Assembly (NCBI GenBank): GCA_020631045.1
Contig: JAHDHZ010000028.1
Span: forward strand, 1 to 32,468
From: Flavobacteriales bacterium
GTDB lineage: Bacteria > Bacteroidota > Bacteroidia > Flavobacteriales_G > JALEGO01
DNA: 32,468 nt
Direction of reading: 5' to 3'
Shown piece by piece: positions 31,801-32,468 of the stretch. The translations under genes were made by a program, and so were the position numbers. Positions within the stretch are counted from its first letter, which is position 1, and each line of letters opens with the position of its first letter. The notes beneath the pieces were generated by a model. That model worked only from the letters and a program-made list of their open reading frames with translations. It was not told where the DNA came from and made no database searches.

Positions 31801-32291
31801 ACTCGACTGATGAAACCGCTCAGGGAGCAAACGATGGAACAGTCAGCGTGACTCCAGTTAATGGAACTGCGCCTTTTTCGTACATATGGAATACAGGTGA
31901 TAGCATCGCTTATTTAACAAACCTTAGCCCTGATGTATATGTAGTAACCATTACAGACTCAAACAACTGTAGTAATGTTAATGTGGCTGTAATTGAAGCA
32001 TATAGTGACTCAGCCTCTATAGGCGTTAATTTACTTATAGAGCACCCAAACTTTAAAGTTTTTCCAAATCCTGTAAAAGATGTGTTAACTGTTGTGTTTG
32101 AGAGCAAATCAAACACTAAACAAACTCTTGAGGTTTTAAACAACTTAGGTCAGGTAGTATTAACAAAAAATATGACGTTAAATAAAACCCAAGAAAATAT
32201 ACCTGTGCAAACCCTGGCAAATGGTACATACCACTTAAAGGTATCTAACCAATATGCAACTAAAAGTATTTCTTTTGTAGTTGATCGCTAG
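28896..32291 (+). CDS. SBBP/SprB-repeat T9SS protein paralog 2, C-terminal fragment (frameshifted)
   Basis: Main body of the second tandem paralog. The frame is open from the frameshift at about 28798, and GTG 28896 is merely the first usable start codon after it. Order: rest of the N-terminal domain, about seven SBBP repeats (29086-30440), two SprB-like repeats (about 30460-30915, one more than paralog 1 has here), the six-Cys PPC-like domain (30927-31277), three SprB-like repeats (to 32012), and a type A T9SS sorting domain (from about 32050, VFPNPVKDVLTVVF). Without the first fragment it has no signal peptide and could not be exported, so the gene is non-functional unless the frameshift is a sequencing error or is bypassed. 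Confidence 0.85.
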   Translation: MVIQTAWGETIEEAPYSYQKIDGKQKEVQIEYEILNKNTFGFKAIENYNKNQALVIDPYSLIWSTLLAGSGSLSAFVQVADMIVAQNNEVVASGVMVDFNFPTTPGSYQNSTQGNRSAFVTRLKADGSDIVYSVILGGNSGADGVVLSNNEEVILTGSAQDNTFPTTLGALKTNLNDSADAFVTRISANGSNLMFSTFLGGSGLDDGRGVQLALNEDVVICGNTTSNDFPTSNNAYQISNNNIQDVFITRLSADGSSIVYSTFVGGSDVDITNALQLTSNEDVVICGQTISSDFPTTSGAFQTQLSNNISNAFITKLSSDGSTLVYSTFLSGSGSSIGGDNPIDIDLYPNNDLLITGVTSSSDFPTTSDAYQINYGGMSDAFVTRLSSDGSNLVYSTFFGGSDFDRGGDIQLITDQDIAFTGATYSNNFPITNHNAFQISKNDSAAAFMTTLSGDGQTLTYSSFLGGNSTDISYELITKNEKVWICGLTASSDFPTTPSSFLPFSSADIPGFISRFDKSCVTNTLNVSATSTDDLNNLGNGSATVNVTGGNAPIAYLWSNGFTTSTISGLFPGEYQVTVTDVDSCQVENVVIVSGCANNTMDIEVQSTPSNQNANNGSATVSFLTQGTAPYMYEWGNNQTTQTISGLPSGTYTVTVYDANFCSVADFGVIGEVSNNLNCANAVTLLCNVPYSGTASTAASGVYSYGCNTWSETGPERVHTYTPTENGPFGVKLTNYTGDLDIYILGSCDPADCLGQVFSDSAHFANGIADTTYYLVVDADDGSGSAYDILVTGCVDTVDCSGFSFSLTGTNETAPSANDCAAAVVNITGGASPFTYSWSNGATTDNISNVPAGTYGVTVTDGQNCSATHSITLELYTGIPCESLQLNIQTTNESDTNANDGSAIATALGGNPPYSYVWSNGEATSAITNLSPDLYSLTVTDANNCVSIDENVVIYAAGENLCNMSSIMNSTDETAQGANDGTVSVTPVNGTAPFSYIWNTGDSIAYLTNLSPDVYVVTITDSNNCSNVNVAVIEAYSDSASIGVNLLIEHPNFKVFPNPVKDVLTVVFESKSNTKQTLEVLNNLGQVVLTKNMTLNKTQENIPVQTLANGTYHLKVSNQYATKSISFVVDR
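30927..31277 (+). repeat. Copy 3 of the six-Cys PPC-like domain
   Basis: In SBBP paralog 2, with the same invariant blocks (TGPERVH, NYTGDLDIYIL, VVDADDGSGSAY) and cysteine spacing as the copies at 7093-7437 and 26904-27254. Confidence 0.8.
31887..32012 (+). repeat. 126-bp patch near-identical to 27855-27980
   Basis: Partner of the patch in paralog 1; the five differences are single-base and scattered. It ends just before the divergent linker and sorting domain. Confidence 0.85.
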
Positions 32292-32317
32292 CCTACGATA
32301 GTAGGTGACTTACTTTT
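32291..32317 (+). terminator. Weak hairpin after SBBP gene 2
   Basis: CCTAC-GATA-GTAGG (32292-32305), with a possible extra G-U pair, followed 7 bp later by TTTTT (32313-32317). The stem is short, so it is only a candidate terminator in the convergent 58-bp gap. Confidence 0.3.
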
Positions 32318-32349
32318 TAGCCGAATAACGGGAAAGAGCTTCAAAAAAA

Positions 32350-32468
32350 TTAAGACAATTCAAGCACCACTGCGCAATGGTCTGAATGTACTACATTAGG
32401 CAGCATGTAAGTGTTTTTTAAGCGTTTTTCTAAAGTGTTGCTTGCCATGTGGTAATCAATGCGCCATC
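32350..32468 (-). CDS. xth: Exodeoxyribonuclease III, C-terminal end (cut by window edge)
   Basis: The reverse complement encodes the last 39 or so residues of an exonuclease III / AP endonuclease of the exonuclease-endonuclease-phosphatase fold: WRIDYHMASNTLEKRLKN, then TYMLPNVVHSDHCAVVLELS and the stop at 32350-32352. RIDY and SDHC are the diagnostic C-terminal blocks, the latter carrying the catalytic Asp-His pair. The usual SDHCPV has Ala in place of Pro here. The gene converges on SBBP gene 2 with a 58-bp gap. It would act in repair of abasic sites. The rest lies outside the window. Confidence 0.88.
   Translation of the reverse strand, partial: WRIDYHMASNTLEKRLKNTYMLPNVVHSDHCAVVLELS

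Noticed and set aside
24600-32290. Tandem repeats in the SBBP/SprB genes as a CRISPR-like or DNA-level repeat array
   Set aside because: The periodicity is at protein level (about 60-80 residues per unit) with diverged DNA; there are no short identical repeats with spacers.

Overview
The window reads as a chromosomal segment of a low-GC Bacteroidota bacterium, most likely a marine-type flavobacterium or cryomorph relative. The evidence is internal. Several gene starts carry the bacteroidete -7 promoter box TAnnTTTG. The primary sigma factor is the short bacteroidete RpoD (286 aa). Five genes (one of them broken) encode very long or multidomain proteins with type IX secretion system (T9SS) C-terminal sorting domains, and one encodes a PorP/SprF-type T9SS partner. 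No transposase, integrase, phage gene or CRISPR array is visible.

Layout. 1-2871: housekeeping block with the start of pgk and a GlsB/YeaQ-like small membrane protein on the minus strand, then era and der on the plus strand. 2879-4420: acyl-CoA carboxylase beta subunit (minus). 4500-5219: DUF2927-type secreted protein. 5258-5369: a 112-bp imperfect palindrome lying beside tRNA-Arg(UCG) (5376-5449, minus). 5576-9839: a tight four-gene plus-strand operon (TolB-like propeller protein, T9SS-tagged N-acetylmuramoyl-L-alanine amidase, HemJ, membrane metallophosphoesterase). 10022-10882: rpoD and its terminator. 10953-15665: a 1570-aa T9SS protein with an Asp-box propeller and a beta-helix. 15747-17465: recJ (minus), divergent from a polytopic membrane protein (17501-18805). 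18771-24450: a minus-strand cluster with a 14-PKD-repeat type B T9SS adhesin, its PorP/SprF partner and a YiiX-like lipoprotein. 24531-32291: two tandem paralogous SBBP/SprB-repeat T9SS proteins, the second split by a one-base frameshift. 32350-32468: the C-terminal end of exodeoxyribonuclease III (minus).

How it fits together. About half of the window encodes proteins meant for the cell surface or the medium: adhesin-like repeat proteins, a secreted cell-wall amidase and an SprF-type partner. These sit among universal GTPases, DNA repair genes and sigma-70. A six-cysteine, PPC-like module is shared by the amidase and both SBBP proteins. The main things to look at again are: TAnnTTTG boxes 4-8 nt from start codons, which imply leaderless mRNAs, including two divergent pairs with only 35-53 bp between their ATGs; the palindrome beside the tRNA; the shared six-cysteine module; the mosaic identity of the tandem SBBP genes; and the frameshift in the second of them. 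I found no obvious new defence or mobile system.
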